From Synechococcus sp. UW140 (lineage in GTDB: Bacteria; Cyanobacteriota; Cyanobacteriia; PCC-6307; Cyanobiaceae): a stretch of DNA of 64,000 nucleotides. Under the pieces are notes generated by a model, which was not told the origin of the DNA, searched no databases, and saw only the letters and a program-made list of their open reading frames with translations. Positions 63,794-64,000 of this stretch are shown one piece after another; positions within the stretch are counted from its first letter, which is position 1, and the number at the start of each line of letters is the position of its first letter. Made by a program: the position numbers and the translations under genes. The DNA is taken from positions 22,585 to 86,584 of the forward strand of contig NZ_UCOB01000007.1 in the NCBI RefSeq assembly GCF_900474295.1. Reading direction: 5' to 3'.

Positions 63794-64000
63794 TTAGAGT
63801 GACCACCCTTTGAATTCTTCTTGCCAGTATGATTTTCCACCTGGGGAATAAATACATCGATATCTATTTCCATTGTTTGTTTTGTCTGCTTGAGGTCGGC
63901 TGCAGTGTTGACCATCTAACTTTCCACCATCATGAACTCTCACATCACGATGTTTCACTGATTCAGTGAGAGCTTGAATCACGGGTGTTTGCCAGGTTTT
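63794..64000 (-). CDS. Partial small protein with RiPP-leader-like N-terminal motif (runs off window)
   Basis: The minus frame is open from the window edge to a TAA at 63794, giving the last 68 residues. The first visible residues are KTWQTPVIQALTESV. The aromatic-x-x-P-x-(I/V) pattern resembles leaders of precursor peptides bound by PqqD-type recognition elements. A Gly-rich segment (VHDGGKLDGQHCSRPQ) and a polar C-terminus ending YWQEEFKGWSL follow. The start codon is outside the window; GTG at 63982 is also possible. Real gene status is not certain. Confidence 0.4.
   Translation of the reverse strand, partial: KTWQTPVIQALTESVKHRDVRVHDGGKLDGQHCSRPQADKTNNGNRYRCIYSPGGKSYWQEEFKGWSL

Noticed and set aside
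63320..64000. Insertion sequence or tRNA in the right-hand gap
   Set aside because: No transposase motif, terminal inverted repeat or cloverleaf-like arms were found on reading both strands.

Overview
The window comes from a GC-rich picocyanobacterium of the marine Synechococcus/Cyanobium type. This rests on the cyanobacterial ArgJ, RNase HI, ClpB2 and NadC forms, the order clpB2-secE-nusG-rplK-rplA-rplJ-rplL, and a dispersed type IV pilus (T4P) gene set with secretin and PilM/N/O families; it is not a database result. Most of the window is densely packed chromosomal backbone with small gaps and many start/stop overlaps (GTGA, ATGA, TGATG).

Layout. 1-3630: 3' end of argJ, two cyanobacterial hypothetical genes and an ABC1/UbiB-type kinase. 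3619-6459 (minus): enolase, a PhyH-type dioxygenase and a sulfotransferase-like protein. 6559-13471 (plus): gloA, clpB2, secE, nusG and the ribosomal stalk genes with an L10 leader. 13750-16512: DUF3747-like protein, RNase HI, PyrD. 16546-34030: a nearly complete T4P assembly locus in two converging transcription units plus an upstream block. It encodes a PilM/PilN-like fusion, two PilO proteins, PilN, PilM, secretin PilQ, PilB, PilT, PilC, a main pilin, a very large cysteine-rich pilin, a pseudopilin, and an acidic protein with a regular 26-residue W-P-x-I repeat. A pentapeptide-repeat protein, a hypothetical protein and a DsbA-like oxidoreductase lie inside this locus. 34117-43750: housekeeping and envelope genes (CobC-like, MurG, O-antigen-ligase-like, a 3-hydroxyacid dehydrogenase, Pgk, UspA, RbgA, RluD). 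43751-47201: an accessory island with a decayed rluD fragment and a two-CBM2, GH9 cellulase-like protein. 47289-63319: ABC ATPase, SpoT/Rel, a PhnD-like lipoprotein with a histidine kinase, SelO, DUF2062, MnmE, NCS2-like permease, NadC, an OmpR-type regulator, ArgS and asparaginase. 63320-64000: an AT-richer segment with small minus-strand reading frames, including a truncated PqqD-like frame and the 3' part of a frame whose leader-like W-x-x-P motif resembles RiPP precursors.

Working together: the pilus genes form one functional system. The motors (PilB, PilT), platform (PilC), alignment complex (PilM/N/O) and secretin (PilQ) are all here; the prepilin peptidase PilD is not. The disulfide oxidoreductase between the two pilus blocks could plausibly oxidise the 22-cysteine pilin; that link is inference. 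The best candidates for undescribed biology are the W-P-x-I repeat protein and cysteine-rich pilin in the pilus locus, the unclassified middle domain of the cellulase-like protein, and the possible RiPP remnant at the right edge.
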